Part shown: positions 33,329 through 41,876 of the stretch, piece after piece | Position numbering within the stretch: position 1 is the first letter of the stretch | How the letters are laid out: every line of letters begins with the position of its first letter | Source of the DNA: Pseudomonadota bacterium | GTDB lineage: Bacteria > Pseudomonadota > Alphaproteobacteria > Rhodobacterales > Rhodobacteraceae | DNA: 64,000 nt | Assembly (NCBI GenBank): GCA_018240425.1 | Contig: JAFEFU010000037.1 | Span: 1-64,000, forward strand | Direction of reading: 5' to 3' | Notes under the pieces: generated by a model | Seen by the model: the letters and a program-made list of their open reading frames with translations, nothing else | Database searches by the model: none | What the model was told of the DNA's origin: nothing | Position numbers and translations under genes: made by a program

Positions 33329-34189
33329 ATGCGCACCGTCTATGTGAACGGCCAGTGGCTGCCCGAGGATCAGGCGACCGTCTCGGTCTTTGACCGGGGG
33401 TTCCTGATGGCGGACGGGGTCTATGAGGTGACGACGGTCATCGACGGGAAACTCGTGGATTTCCAGGGGCATGTGGCGCGGCTGGAGCGGAGCCTCGCGG
33501 AACTGGACATGCCAAGCCCGGCCAAGGCCGACGAACTTCTGGCGCTGCACCGCGAGATCGTGGCGCGGAACGGCGTGGTGCAGGGGCGGGTCTATCTGCA
33601 GGTGACGCGCGGCAATCCCGGCGACCGGGACTTCACCTTTCCCGACCCGGCCAAGACCGCGCCGACGCTTGTCATGTTCACCCAGATGGCCGCGGCCCCC
33701 GAGGACAGCGCCGAGGCGAAACGGGGGCTGAAGGTCATCGCGATCCCCGACATCCGCTGGCACCGGCGCGACATCAAGACCGTGCAGCTTCTCTATCCGT
33801 CGATGGGCAAGATGATGGCGAAAAAGGCCGGCGCCGACGATGCCTGGTTCATCGAGGACGGGCTGGTGACCGAGGGCACGTCGAACAATGCCTGGATCGT
33901 CAGGGGCGGCAAGCTGGTGACCCGCGGGCTTTCGCACGACATCCTGCACGGGATCACCCGGGCTGCGGTCCTGCGCTATGCCGCCGAGGCGCAGTTGCAG
34001 GTCGAGGAGCGGTCCTTCACCCTGACCGAGGCACAGGCGGCGGACGAGGCGTTTGTCACCTCGGCCTCGGCCTTCGTCATGCCGGTGGTCGAGATCGACG
34101 GGGTGCCCCTTTGCGGCGGCAGGCCGGGTCCGGTGGCCACCCGGCTGCGCGAAATCTATCTGGAGGAAAGCCGCAAGACGGCGATCTAG
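33329..34189 (+). CDS. D-amino-acid transaminase (class IV PLP enzyme)
   Basis: A 286-residue pyridoxal-phosphate enzyme of fold type IV that interconverts D-amino acids and 2-oxo acids. Seen: SVFDRGFLMADGVYEVT near residue 19, the PLP-lysine region RDIKTVQLLYPSMGK near 148, EDGLVTEGTSNNAWIV near 175 and the phosphate-binding HGITRAAVL near 208. AAGGATG is a fair ribosome-binding context. Branched-chain or ADC-lyase relatives share this fold, but the RGFLMADGVYE pattern favours D-amino-acid transaminase. The preceding epimerase gene supports a role in D-glutamate or D-alanine handling. Confidence 0.88.
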   Translation: MRTVYVNGQWLPEDQATVSVFDRGFLMADGVYEVTTVIDGKLVDFQGHVARLERSLAELDMPSPAKADELLALHREIVARNGVVQGRVYLQVTRGNPGDRDFTFPDPAKTAPTLVMFTQMAAAPEDSAEAKRGLKVIAIPDIRWHRRDIKTVQLLYPSMGKMMAKKAGADDAWFIEDGLVTEGTSNNAWIVRGGKLVTRGLSHDILHGITRAAVLRYAAEAQLQVEERSFTLTEAQAADEAFVTSASAFVMPVVEIDGVPLCGGRPGPVATRLREIYLEESRKTAI

Positions 34190-34298
34190 GCGGCGCGGTC
34201 CGCCTTTGAGCCGTTACCGTTGTCTGGCGAGCCGGCCCTGCCGTGGCCGGCGGGTCAGGTCGTTTCCTTTCGCCCCGATCTTCCTCTAGGGTCGCGCC

Positions 34299-34718
34299 AT
34301 GCTGTGGATCAATGATCAGATCGCGATCGCCGACTGGGAACTGAGCGAGGTCTTTTCGCGCGCTTCGGGGCCCGGCGGGCAGAACGTCAACAAGGTCTCG
34401 ACCGCCGTGGACCTGCGGTTCGAGGCCGAGCGCAGCCCGGCGCTGACCCCTGCGGTGAAGGCGCGGCTGAAGCGGCTGGCGGGGCGGCGCTGGACCCTGG
34501 ACGGGGCGATCGTGATCCGCGCCGAGGAAACCCGCAGCCAGGCGCAGAACCGGGAACTGGCGCGCGGGCGGCTGGCCGAGCTGATCCGCGCCGCGCTGGT
34601 CGCGCCGAAGCGGCGGGTGGCGACCAAGCCGACACTCGGGAGCCGGCAGCGGCGGCTGAAGGCCAAGGCCGAGCGCGGCGAGGTCAAGGCGATGCGGGGG
34701 AAGGTGGATGAGGACTGA
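34299..34718 (+). CDS. arfB: Alternative ribosome-rescue factor ArfB (peptidyl-tRNA hydrolase)
   Basis: A 139-residue release-factor-like protein that frees peptides from stalled ribosomes without a stop codon. The GGQ catalytic motif appears in RASGPGGQNVNKVSTAVDLR near residue 25, and the basic C-terminal tail (KPTLGSRQRRLKAKAERGE) inserts into the empty mRNA channel. The start follows CTAGGGTCGCGCCATG without a strong Shine-Dalgarno. It overlaps the following aminotransferase gene by 11 bases. Family and role are well established. Confidence 0.95.
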   Translation: MLWINDQIAIADWELSEVFSRASGPGGQNVNKVSTAVDLRFEAERSPALTPAVKARLKRLAGRRWTLDGAIVIRAEETRSQAQNRELARGRLAELIRAALVAPKRRVATKPTLGSRQRRLKAKAERGEVKAMRGKVDED

Positions 34719-35961
34719 TCTGATCGAGCGGCGGCGGCGGCTCCTGGGGCCTAATGTCCCAACCTTTTACGACGAGCCGGTGCATATCGTGCGCGGCGAG
34801 GGGGTGTGGCTGTATGATGCCGACGGGCGGCGCTATCTGGACTGCTACAACAATGTCGCCCACGTCGGTCATTGCCATCCGAAGGTGGTCGAGGCCATCG
34901 CCCGGCAGGCGGGGATGCTGAACACCCATACCCGCTATCTGCACGAGGGCATCCTCGACTATGGCGAGCGGCTGGTGGCGAAGTTCGGCCACGGGCTGAG
35001 CCAGATCATCCTGACCTGCACCGGGTCCGAGGCCAACGACATCGCGCTGCGGATGGCGCAGGCGGTGACCGGCAAGGTGGGCATCATCGCCACCGACAAC
35101 ACCTATCACGGCAACACGACGGCGGTGGCGCACCTGTCGACCCGCCGCCCGCCGATCGGCGGCTGGCCCGCACATGTGCGGCGGGTGCCGGCGCCGGATT
35201 CGCTGGTGGCGGGGGGCTGCGACGGGGCGGTGTTCGCGGGCCATGTGGAACGCGCGGTCGGCGAGCTGGAGGCGGCGGGGCATGGGTTTGCGGGCCTGAT
35301 CCTGTGCCCGGTCTTTGCCAACGAGGGGCTGCCGGACGTGGCGCCGGGGTTCCTTGACGCCACGGTGGCGGCGGTGCGCCGCGTGGGCGGTCTGGTGCTG
35401 TGCGACGAGGTGCAGCCGGGCTTCGGGCGGCTGGGGAGCCACTGGTGGGGGCATGACTGGCTGAGCTTTGCCCCGGACGTGGTCAGCCTCGGCAAGCCGA
35501 TGGGCAACGGCCATCCGGTGGCGGGCGTGGTGGCGCGGCCCGAGGTGATGGCGGCCTTCCGCGAGGCGTTTGGTTACTTCAACACCTTCGGAGGCAATCC
35601 GGTGTCCTGCGCGGCGGCGCTGGCGACGCTGGAGGTGGTCGAGGCAGAGGGGCTGATGGACCATGCGGCCCGTGTCAGCGCCGCGATGCTGGGCCATCTG
35701 CGGGGCTTGCGCCATCCGCTGATCGCGGGCGTCAGGGCGCGCGGGCAGTTCTACGCCGTCGAGCTGGCGCGCGACAGTCTGCCCGCGCCCGAGGCGGCGG
35801 CGGCGGTGGTCGAGGCGATGCGCGGGCGCGGCATCCTGATGGGGCGGATCGGGCGCAGGCAGCATATCCTGAAGCTGCGCCCGCCGCTGCCCTTTGGCAT
35901 GGATCACGCGGCGCAGGTGGCCGAGGCGTTGCAGGCCAGCCTGGATGGCGTACCGGCATGA
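34708..35961 (+). CDS. Class III PLP enzyme, probable O-phosphoamine phospho-lyase (AGXT2L-like)
   Basis: A 417-residue PLP enzyme of the aminotransferase class III fold. Seen: NNVAHVGHCHPKVVEAI near residue 51, LNTHTRYLHEGILDYGERL near 72, TGSEANDIALRMAQAV near 107, LVLCDEVQPGFGRLG near 230, and the PLP lysine in VSLGKPMGNGHPVAGVVAR near 268. The NVAHVGHCHP and NTHTRYLH segments are those of ethanolamine-phosphate phospho-lyase and 5-phosphohydroxylysine phospho-lyase rather than ordinary omega-transaminases. The gene overlaps a kinase-like gene by four bases, as expected if the kinase makes its substrate. Exact substrate is inferred. Confidence 0.85.
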   Translation: MRTDLIERRRRLLGPNVPTFYDEPVHIVRGEGVWLYDADGRRYLDCYNNVAHVGHCHPKVVEAIARQAGMLNTHTRYLHEGILDYGERLVAKFGHGLSQIILTCTGSEANDIALRMAQAVTGKVGIIATDNTYHGNTTAVAHLSTRRPPIGGWPAHVRRVPAPDSLVAGGCDGAVFAGHVERAVGELEAAGHGFAGLILCPVFANEGLPDVAPGFLDATVAAVRRVGGLVLCDEVQPGFGRLGSHWWGHDWLSFAPDVVSLGKPMGNGHPVAGVVARPEVMAAFREAFGYFNTFGGNPVSCAAALATLEVVEAEGLMDHAARVSAAMLGHLRGLRHPLIAGVRARGQFYAVELARDSLPAPEAAAAVVEAMRGRGILMGRIGRRQHILKLRPPLPFGMDHAAQVAEALQASLDGVPA

Positions 35962-36941
35962 TCGCCGAGACCGAGGCGCTGGACATGGCGCCGGCGGCGC
36001 TGGCGCATTGGCGCAGCGGCGGGCGGGCGCCGCGGCTGGTGAAGATGCGCGAGAATATCGTCTTTCAGGTCTGGCTGGCGGATGGGCGGGCGGCGGCCCT
36101 GCGCCTGCACCGGCCGGGCTATCAGAGCCGGGCGGCGATCACGGCGGAACTGGACTGGACGGCGGCGCTGGCGCGGGGCGGGCTGCGGGTGCCCGAGCCG
36201 ATTGCCGGGCGCGACGGCAGCTGGACCTGCGAGGCGGGCGGGCGGGTCGCCTCGGTCGTCGGCTGGCTGGAGGGCGCGGCGGTCGGCGCGGCCGAGCGGC
36301 CGCTGGCGGGCAGCGTGCGCGAGCAGGCCGACCTGTTTCGCAGGATCGGGGCGCTGGTCGGCGGGTTGCACCGGGCGACCGACGCACTGGCGTTCGACCC
36401 GGCCCTGACGCGGCCGAGCTGGGACGTGGCGGGGCTTCTGGGCGAGGAACCGCTATGGGGAAGGTTCTGGGACAATCCGGTGCTGTCCGAGGGCGACCGG
36501 GCGCTGATCCTGCGGGCGCGCACCGAGGCGGCGACCGAATTGCGCAGGCGGCTGGCCGAGGGCGCCGATTTCGGCCTGATCCATGCCGATGTGCTGCGCG
36601 AGAACCTACTGGCGGCGCCGGGGGGCCTTGCGCTGATCGACTTCGACGACAGCGGTTACGGGTTCCGGCTTTACGATCTGGGCACGGCGCTGGTGCAGAG
36701 CCTGGAGGAGCCGCACCTGCCGGTGCTGGCCGCGGCGCTGGCGGGGGGCTATGGCGCCGCGCGGGGCATCCCGGCGCCCGATGCGCGCGACCTGACGCTG
36801 TTCACCCTGCTGCGTTGCCTGGCCTCTCTCGGATGGATCATGACCCGCGCCCTACCCGACGATCCGCGCCAAGGTCTGTATGCCGGACGCGCGGTGGGGC
36901 TGGCCCGGCACTGGCTGGCGGGAACCTCGCCCCTGGCCTGA
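35958..36941 (+). CDS. Aminoglycoside-phosphotransferase-like small-molecule kinase
   Basis: A 327-residue kinase of the APH/choline-kinase fold (homoserine kinase II, hydroxylysine kinase and SrkA relatives). Motifs: the N-lobe RENIVFQVWLADGRAAALRLHRP near residue 29 (in parts, NIVFQVW and ALRLHRP), the catalytic loop GLIHADVLRENLLA near 206 and the Mg-binding LIDFDDSGYGFRLYDLG near 228. It starts inside the stop of the phospho-lyase-like gene (ATGA), so the two are made together. Human HYKK and its phospholyase form the same kind of pair. Phosphorylation of a hydroxylysine- or ethanolamine-like compound is the best guess. Confidence 0.83.
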   Translation: MIAETEALDMAPAALAHWRSGGRAPRLVKMRENIVFQVWLADGRAAALRLHRPGYQSRAAITAELDWTAALARGGLRVPEPIAGRDGSWTCEAGGRVASVVGWLEGAAVGAAERPLAGSVREQADLFRRIGALVGGLHRATDALAFDPALTRPSWDVAGLLGEEPLWGRFWDNPVLSEGDRALILRARTEAATELRRRLAEGADFGLIHADVLRENLLAAPGGLALIDFDDSGYGFRLYDLGTALVQSLEEPHLPVLAAALAGGYGAARGIPAPDARDLTLFTLLRCLASLGWIMTRALPDDPRQGLYAGRAVGLARHWLAGTSPLA

Positions 36942-37088
36942 GGGGATTTGTGGCGGATTTGCGCCAATTCCCGCGGGTCGGGGAGGTTTGATCGCGCCAC
37001 GCGCCACCAAAGGTGCGGCGCGGCTTGCGAGCCTTTGAATCTTCGACCAGAACCCCGGGGCGGAACAAGCGGGCGATCCAGTCGAATC

Positions 37089-38507
37089 ATGCTGAAGAAA
37101 GCCGTGATGGTGGTGACCGGGAACGCCCTCGGCTTCCTTCTGTCGCTGATCCGCAACCTGGTGGTCGCCCGCCTGATCAGCCCGGAAAACTACGGGATCG
37201 CGTCGTCCTTCGCGGTCAGCATGTCCATCGTCGAGATGCTGTCCTATCTCGGGCTGAACCAGCTCATGGTCGTCGACAAGGATGGCGACGATCCGCATTT
37301 CCAGGCGGCAATGCAGGGATTCCAGGTGCTGCGCGGCTGTTTTTCCAGCCTGATGCTGTATCTGATCGCGCGGCCCTATGCCGCCTATCTGCATATCGAG
37401 CAGGTCACCTGGGCCTTCCAGATCCTCGCCTTCGTGCCCCTGGTCAACGGGTTGCAGCATTACGATCCGCACCGGCTGCGGCGGCACCTGAACTTCACGC
37501 CGATGATCCTGTCGAACGCGCTGCCCCCCCTGGTGGCGGTGCTGGTGCTGTGGCCGCTGGCGCTGATCTACCACGACTACAAGATCATGCTGGCCTCGAT
37601 CTTCGTGCAGGCAGGCGCGATGGTCCTTGTCTCGCATGTCACGGCCGAGCGGCGCTATCGGCTGGCGCTGGATGCCGCGCTGATGAAGCGGGCGACCCAG
37701 TTCGGCTGGCCGATCCTGCTGAACGGGATGCTGATGTTCGGGGTCTTCAACGGCGAACGGCTGATCGTCGGGCGCGAGCTGGGGATGGACAGGTTCGCCT
37801 ATTTCTCGATGGCCTTCACCCTGACGCTGACGCCGACGCTGGTGCTGGCCAGTTCCTGCCAGTCGCTGTTCCTGCCGCAGCTGACGCGGCTGAAGGACAA
37901 GGCGGCCGAGTTCCAGCGCATGGCGGACGTGACCCTGGAATCGAGCCTGGGGATCGGGCTGGCGCTGGTCCTCGGAACCAGCCTGATCGGCGGGCCCCTG
38001 GTGCATCTTCTGACCGGGCCGAAATACATCTCGATCCTGTCGTTCCTGGTGCCGATGGCGGTGATGCAGGCGGTGAGGGTGGCCAAGACCGGCAGCGCGC
38101 TGGTCGCGCTCGCCGTGGGCAAGTCGGGCAATGCGATGATCGGCAATTCGGTGCGGGTGGCATCCCTGCCGATCTCGTGGTGGGTGGCGGTCAGGACCGG
38201 CGACATCCTGGCGATCATCTGGGTCGCGACGGTGGCCGAGGTGCTGGGCTATGTCCTGGCGATGGTGCTGGCGGCGCGGCGGGCGGGGGTCTCGCTGGCG
38301 GCGCTGAACCTGCCGACGGCGCTGGCGACGCTGACCTGTGGGCTGGCGCTGGCCGATGCCCTGTGGACCCCGCCGCAGCCGGGGCTGGGTGCGCACCTGC
38401 ACTGGGGGCTTCTGGCGGTGGCGGTGGCGGGGCTGGCGAGCTTTGCCACGATGACGGGCTTGCGCCATTATCTGCTGGTCTGGTGGAGGGCGCGGCGCGG
38501 GGCCTGA
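37089..38507 (+). CDS. Polysaccharide flippase (Wzx-like, MATE/MOP superfamily)
   Basis: A 472-residue membrane protein with about 12-14 hydrophobic spans, likely moving lipid-linked oligosaccharide across the inner membrane. The opening region has ALGFLLSLIRNLVVARLISPENYGIAS near residue 12 (key part: RNLVVARLISPENYG), a pattern typical of oligosaccharide flippases. ATG 37089 is chosen; the upstream frame lacks similarity and the 147 bases behind the kinase gene hold no recognised gene. It is the first gene of the exopolysaccharide locus on the plus strand, followed 78 bases later by a glycosyltransferase. Confidence 0.87.
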   Translation: MLKKAVMVVTGNALGFLLSLIRNLVVARLISPENYGIASSFAVSMSIVEMLSYLGLNQLMVVDKDGDDPHFQAAMQGFQVLRGCFSSLMLYLIARPYAAYLHIEQVTWAFQILAFVPLVNGLQHYDPHRLRRHLNFTPMILSNALPPLVAVLVLWPLALIYHDYKIMLASIFVQAGAMVLVSHVTAERRYRLALDAALMKRATQFGWPILLNGMLMFGVFNGERLIVGRELGMDRFAYFSMAFTLTLTPTLVLASSCQSLFLPQLTRLKDKAAEFQRMADVTLESSLGIGLALVLGTSLIGGPLVHLLTGPKYISILSFLVPMAVMQAVRVAKTGSALVALAVGKSGNAMIGNSVRVASLPISWWVAVRTGDILAIIWVATVAEVLGYVLAMVLAARRAGVSLAALNLPTALATLTCGLALADALWTPPQPGLGAHLHWGLLAVAVAGLASFATMTGLRHYLLVWWRARRGA

Positions 38508-38585
38508 GGAAATATCTTTCCAGCCCTTCCCCGACGTTGCCAAAATGAGAACAAAATCGCCAACTATCCCGGAAAGCCGGAAGAA

Positions 38586-39632
38586 TTGACAACGCAGCCC
38601 GAAATGCAGCCCGAAATGCAGCCCGGACACGCCGGTTCCCCGATCGGCGCCGTCATCGTGACCTTCAATGCCGCCGAGGTGATCGGCGAATGTCTGGACA
38701 GCCTGATGGCGCAGGCGGGGACCGCGCCCTGGGTGGTGGTGGTGGACAATGCCTCGTCCGACGGGACGGTTGCGGCGCTGCGCGCCTGGGGTGCGGCGCG
38801 GCCGGGAATGCTGGCCGAGGCCGAAAGCGTCGGAGGGGCCGCGGCTCTGGCCGGCGCTGCGCGGGTGGCGCTGCTTCATTCAGGGGTCAACCGTGGCTTT
38901 GCCGGCGGGGTGAACCTGGGGCTGAGCGTCCTGGTCAGGGTGCCGGGGATCGCGCACTTCTGGGTGCTGAACCCCGATGCCTTTGCCGATGCGGGCGCGG
39001 CGGTGGCGATCCTGAAGGCGGCGGCGGCGCAGCCGGGATACGGGATCATCGGCGGGCGGGTCTGCTATGCCGAGCCGCCGCAGCGCATCCAGATCGACGG
39101 CGGCACCATCAACCGCTGGACCGGGGTGACGGGCAACATCAACCTGGGCGCCGAGGCCGCCGCGGCCCCTCTGCCCGAGGCGGCGGCGGTCGATTTCGTG
39201 ACCGGGGCGAACCTCGTCGCCTCGCGCCGGTTCTACGAGGCGGTGGGGCCGATGCGCGAGGATTATTTCCTTTATTACGAAGAGGCCGACTGGGCCCTGC
39301 GCCGCGACGGGCTGCCCATCGTGATCGCGCCGGGGTTCACCGTCTATCACCATGCCGGAACCGCGATCGGGTCGCCGACGCTCGAGCGGATCGCCTCGCC
39401 CTTTTCCTTCTGGTTCAAGTATCGCAGCCGGATGCTGTTCCTGCGCCGCTTCAACCCCGCGGCGCTGCCTGTGGCGGCCGCCTATGCCACGGTCAAGGCC
39501 CTGCAACTGATGCTGAGGGGGGCCTTTCCGCAGGCGCTGACGCTGCTGCGCGCCGTCTACGGGCTGCCCGCCCCGCGCGCGGTGCGCGAGCGCCTTTCGC
39601 CCGAAGCAAGGCGGATCGCCTTTGGCCGGTAG
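38586..39632 (+). CDS. Glycosyltransferase family 2 (rhamnosyltransferase-like)
   Basis: A 348-residue GT-A enzyme resembling WbbL-type rhamnosyltransferases. The nucleotide-binding stretches are AVIVTFNAAEVIGECLDSL near residue 22 and VVVVDNASSDGT near 49; GVNRGFAGGVNLGL, WVLNPDAF, and DFVTGANLVASRRFYEAVG follow, with the acidic catalytic region EEADWALRRDG. I use a TTG start at 38586 with GGAAG upstream; ATG 38605 or 38617 is possible. The N-terminus contains a fourfold QPEM-like repeat from a 12-bp tandem repeat. It overlaps the next gene by 11 bases. Confidence 0.85.
   Translation: MTTQPEMQPEMQPGHAGSPIGAVIVTFNAAEVIGECLDSLMAQAGTAPWVVVVDNASSDGTVAALRAWGAARPGMLAEAESVGGAAALAGAARVALLHSGVNRGFAGGVNLGLSVLVRVPGIAHFWVLNPDAFADAGAAVAILKAAAAQPGYGIIGGRVCYAEPPQRIQIDGGTINRWTGVTGNINLGAEAAAAPLPEAAAVDFVTGANLVASRRFYEAVGPMREDYFLYYEEADWALRRDGLPIVIAPGFTVYHHAGTAIGSPTLERIASPFSFWFKYRSRMLFLRRFNPAALPVAAAYATVKALQLMLRGAFPQALTLLRAVYGLPAPRAVRERLSPEARRIAFGR
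38594..38625 (+). repeat. Short tandem repeat in the glycosyltransferase 5' end
   Basis: GCAGCCCGAAAT occurs twice in tandem (38594-38605 and 38606-38617) and partly a third time (GCAGCCCG). The unit is 12 bp, so gain or loss keeps the reading frame and adds or removes a QPEM-like tetrapeptide. Confidence 0.6.
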
Positions 39633-40533
39633 CGTCCTCAGAAGTGCGCCCCTGGCCGCGCTGGCGGCAATGGCGGCAATGGGGCTTCGGGCGCCGCCCG
39701 CCGAAGAGCCGGGCCATCCGCTGCGGCTGGCCAGCCTGACCGAATGGCGGGATGGCCACAAGGGTTTCGGCGGCTTTTCGGGTCTGGCGATGCTGCCGGG
39801 TGGCGAGGGGTTCCTGACCGTCAGCGACCGTGGGCTGCTGGTCCGGGCCGCGGTCGAGCGCGACGGCGACGGGCATATCGAAAAGATCGTCTGGCAGGAG
39901 GGCGAACGGTTTCTCGATGGCTATGCCCGCCCGGTCTACGGGTTTGAATCCGATGCCGAGGCCGTGCGGCTGATGCCGGACGGGGGCGTGATGGTGGCGT
40001 TCGAGGGCTATGCGCGGGTGTCGGTCTTTCATCCGCCGGACATGATGCCCGAGGCCCTGCACGACTGGGACCGTTTCCGCGCGCTCTGGGGCAATCAGGG
40101 CATGGAAAGCCTGGCCATCTCGCCCGACGGGAAGGCGATGACCATTCTGGAAGATCCCGGCCATCGCGGGAACTACCGGACCCTGCGCTACCTTGGCGGG
40201 CGGGACTGGAAATGGGGGCCCTGGCTTCCCAGCGACGGTGTCTTTCGCGCCACTGACGCGGTCTGGGGACCGGATGGAAACCTGCACGTGCTGGAGCGCG
40301 CCTTTTCGCTGATCTGGGGCTACACCAGCCGGATCAGCCTCTACCGGCCCGAGGGCGGCGGCTTCTCCGCGCCCGAGGTCGAATGGCGATCCGAGGCCGG
40401 GGCCTTTCAGGACTTCGAGGGGATGGACGTGCAGCGCGACAAGGCCGGAAGGTTGGTCTACACGCTGATTTCAGACAATAACTTCCTGCCGTTCGAGACG
40501 ACGACCGTCGCCGAACTGGTGCAAGACCCATAA
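39622..40533 (+). CDS. Secreted esterase-like phytase-family protein
   Basis: A 303-residue exported protein. A short hydrophobic N-terminus (LAALAAMAAMGL, about residues 11-22) is a probable signal, followed by a beta-propeller-like sequence with GFGGFSGLAMLPGG near 48, VSDRGLLV near 68 and GMESLAISPDGKAM near 160, resembling the esterase-like activity of phytase family. The start is TTG 39622, overlapping the preceding glycosyltransferase by 11 bases; there is no other good start. It lies between two sugar-polymer genes, suggesting extracytoplasmic trimming of a polymer or lipid intermediate. Activity is not proven. Confidence 0.75.
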   Translation: MAGSVLRSAPLAALAAMAAMGLRAPPAEEPGHPLRLASLTEWRDGHKGFGGFSGLAMLPGGEGFLTVSDRGLLVRAAVERDGDGHIEKIVWQEGERFLDGYARPVYGFESDAEAVRLMPDGGVMVAFEGYARVSVFHPPDMMPEALHDWDRFRALWGNQGMESLAISPDGKAMTILEDPGHRGNYRTLRYLGGRDWKWGPWLPSDGVFRATDAVWGPDGNLHVLERAFSLIWGYTSRISLYRPEGGGFSAPEVEWRSEAGAFQDFEGMDVQRDKAGRLVYTLISDNNFLPFETTTVAELVQDP

Positions 40534-40559
40534 CGGCAGGCGAGAGCGAGGGCAGTAAG

Positions 40560-41876
40560 GTGAAGATTGCGATTTTCGGTCTGGGATATGTGGGCATCGT
40601 GTCCGCCGCCTGTCTGGCGCGCGACGGGCACGAGATCACGGGCGTCGATCCGCAGGAGGCCAAGGTCGAACTGGTGCGGCAGGGCCGGTCACCCATCGTC
40701 GAGAAGCATGTCGATGGCCTGCTGGCCGAGGCGCTGGCCGACGGGCGGCTGAGGGCCACCGGATCGCCGGCCGAGGCGGTGGCGGCGACCGACCTGGCCT
40801 TCGTCTGCGTGGGCACGCCCTCGCGCAGGAACGGCAGCCTGGATACGTCGGCGGTCGAGCGGGTCTGCGAGGAGATCGGCGCGGCAGTGGCGGCGGGCGG
40901 GCGGCCCTATACGGTGGTCATCCGCTCGACCATCCTGCCGGGGACGATGCGCAATGTCGTCATCCCGGCCTTGATGCGCGCGGGCGGCGACCGGGTGGCG
41001 GGGCTTTTGAAGATCGCCAACAACCCCGAGTTCCTGCGCGAATCCACCGCCGTCTTCGACTATGACAATCCGCCGAAAACCGTGGTCGGCTCGGACGATC
41101 CGGGCACGGCGGCGGCGGTGCTGGGGCTTTACGCGGGCCTGCCCGGCCCCAAGATCGCGGCACGGCTGGAAGTGGCCGAGATGGTCAAATATGCCGACAA
41201 TGTCTGGCACGCCACCAAGGTCGCCTTTGCCAACGAGATCGGCAACATCGCCAAGGCGGTCGGCGTCGACAGCTGGGAGGTGATGGACATCTTCTGCCAG
41301 GACACCAAGCTGAACATCTCGCCCTATTACATGCGCCCCGGCTTTGCCTTCGGCGGGTCGTGCCTGCCCAAGGACGTGCGGGCGCTGACCTTCAAGGGCC
41401 GCGACCTCGACCTGGACCTGCCGCTGATGAACGCGCTGATCCCGACCAATGCGCGGCAGGTCGACCGGGCGCTGGAGATCATCGGTGCCAAGGGCCTGCG
41501 CAACGTCGCCTTCCTGGGGATCAGCTTCAAGTCGGAGACCGACGACCTGCGCGAAAGCCCGCAGGTGGCGCTGGTCGAGCGGCTGATCGGCAAGGGCTAC
41601 TCCTTACGGATCTATGACAAGAACGTGCATCTCGCCCGCCTGATGGGGGCGAACCGCGCCTATATCGAAGGGGTCATTCCCCATATCGCCGACATATTGT
41701 CGGACGATCTGGGCGCGGTGCTGGACCACGGCGCGCTGGTCATCATCGGCAACCCGGCACCCGAGTTCCGCACGCTCGCGGCGAAGCTGCGGCCCGATCA
41801 TCGGGTGGTCGATCTGGTGCGGATCCCGGGCCTGGCCGAGGCTTTGGGCGCGCGTTACGACGGGATCAACTGGTGA
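40560..41876 (+). CDS. UDP-glucose/GDP-mannose 6-dehydrogenase family enzyme
   Basis: Oxidises a nucleotide sugar to the uronic acid needed for an acidic polysaccharide. The 438 residues begin with KIAIFGLGYVGIVSAACLA (NAD-binding Rossmann fold) and carry the catalytic cysteine in FAFGGSCLPKDVRAL near residue 268, then the C-terminal nucleotide-sugar domain with FLGISFKSETDDLRESP near 318. Resembles AlgD-like GDP-mannose dehydrogenase slightly more than UDP-glucose dehydrogenase, but the substrate cannot be fixed by eye. GTG 40560 is used as start. Stop overlaps the next gene in TGATG. Confidence 0.9.
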   Translation: MKIAIFGLGYVGIVSAACLARDGHEITGVDPQEAKVELVRQGRSPIVEKHVDGLLAEALADGRLRATGSPAEAVAATDLAFVCVGTPSRRNGSLDTSAVERVCEEIGAAVAAGGRPYTVVIRSTILPGTMRNVVIPALMRAGGDRVAGLLKIANNPEFLRESTAVFDYDNPPKTVVGSDDPGTAAAVLGLYAGLPGPKIAARLEVAEMVKYADNVWHATKVAFANEIGNIAKAVGVDSWEVMDIFCQDTKLNISPYYMRPGFAFGGSCLPKDVRALTFKGRDLDLDLPLMNALIPTNARQVDRALEIIGAKGLRNVAFLGISFKSETDDLRESPQVALVERLIGKGYSLRIYDKNVHLARLMGANRAYIEGVIPHIADILSDDLGAVLDHGALVIIGNPAPEFRTLAAKLRPDHRVVDLVRIPGLAEALGARYDGINW

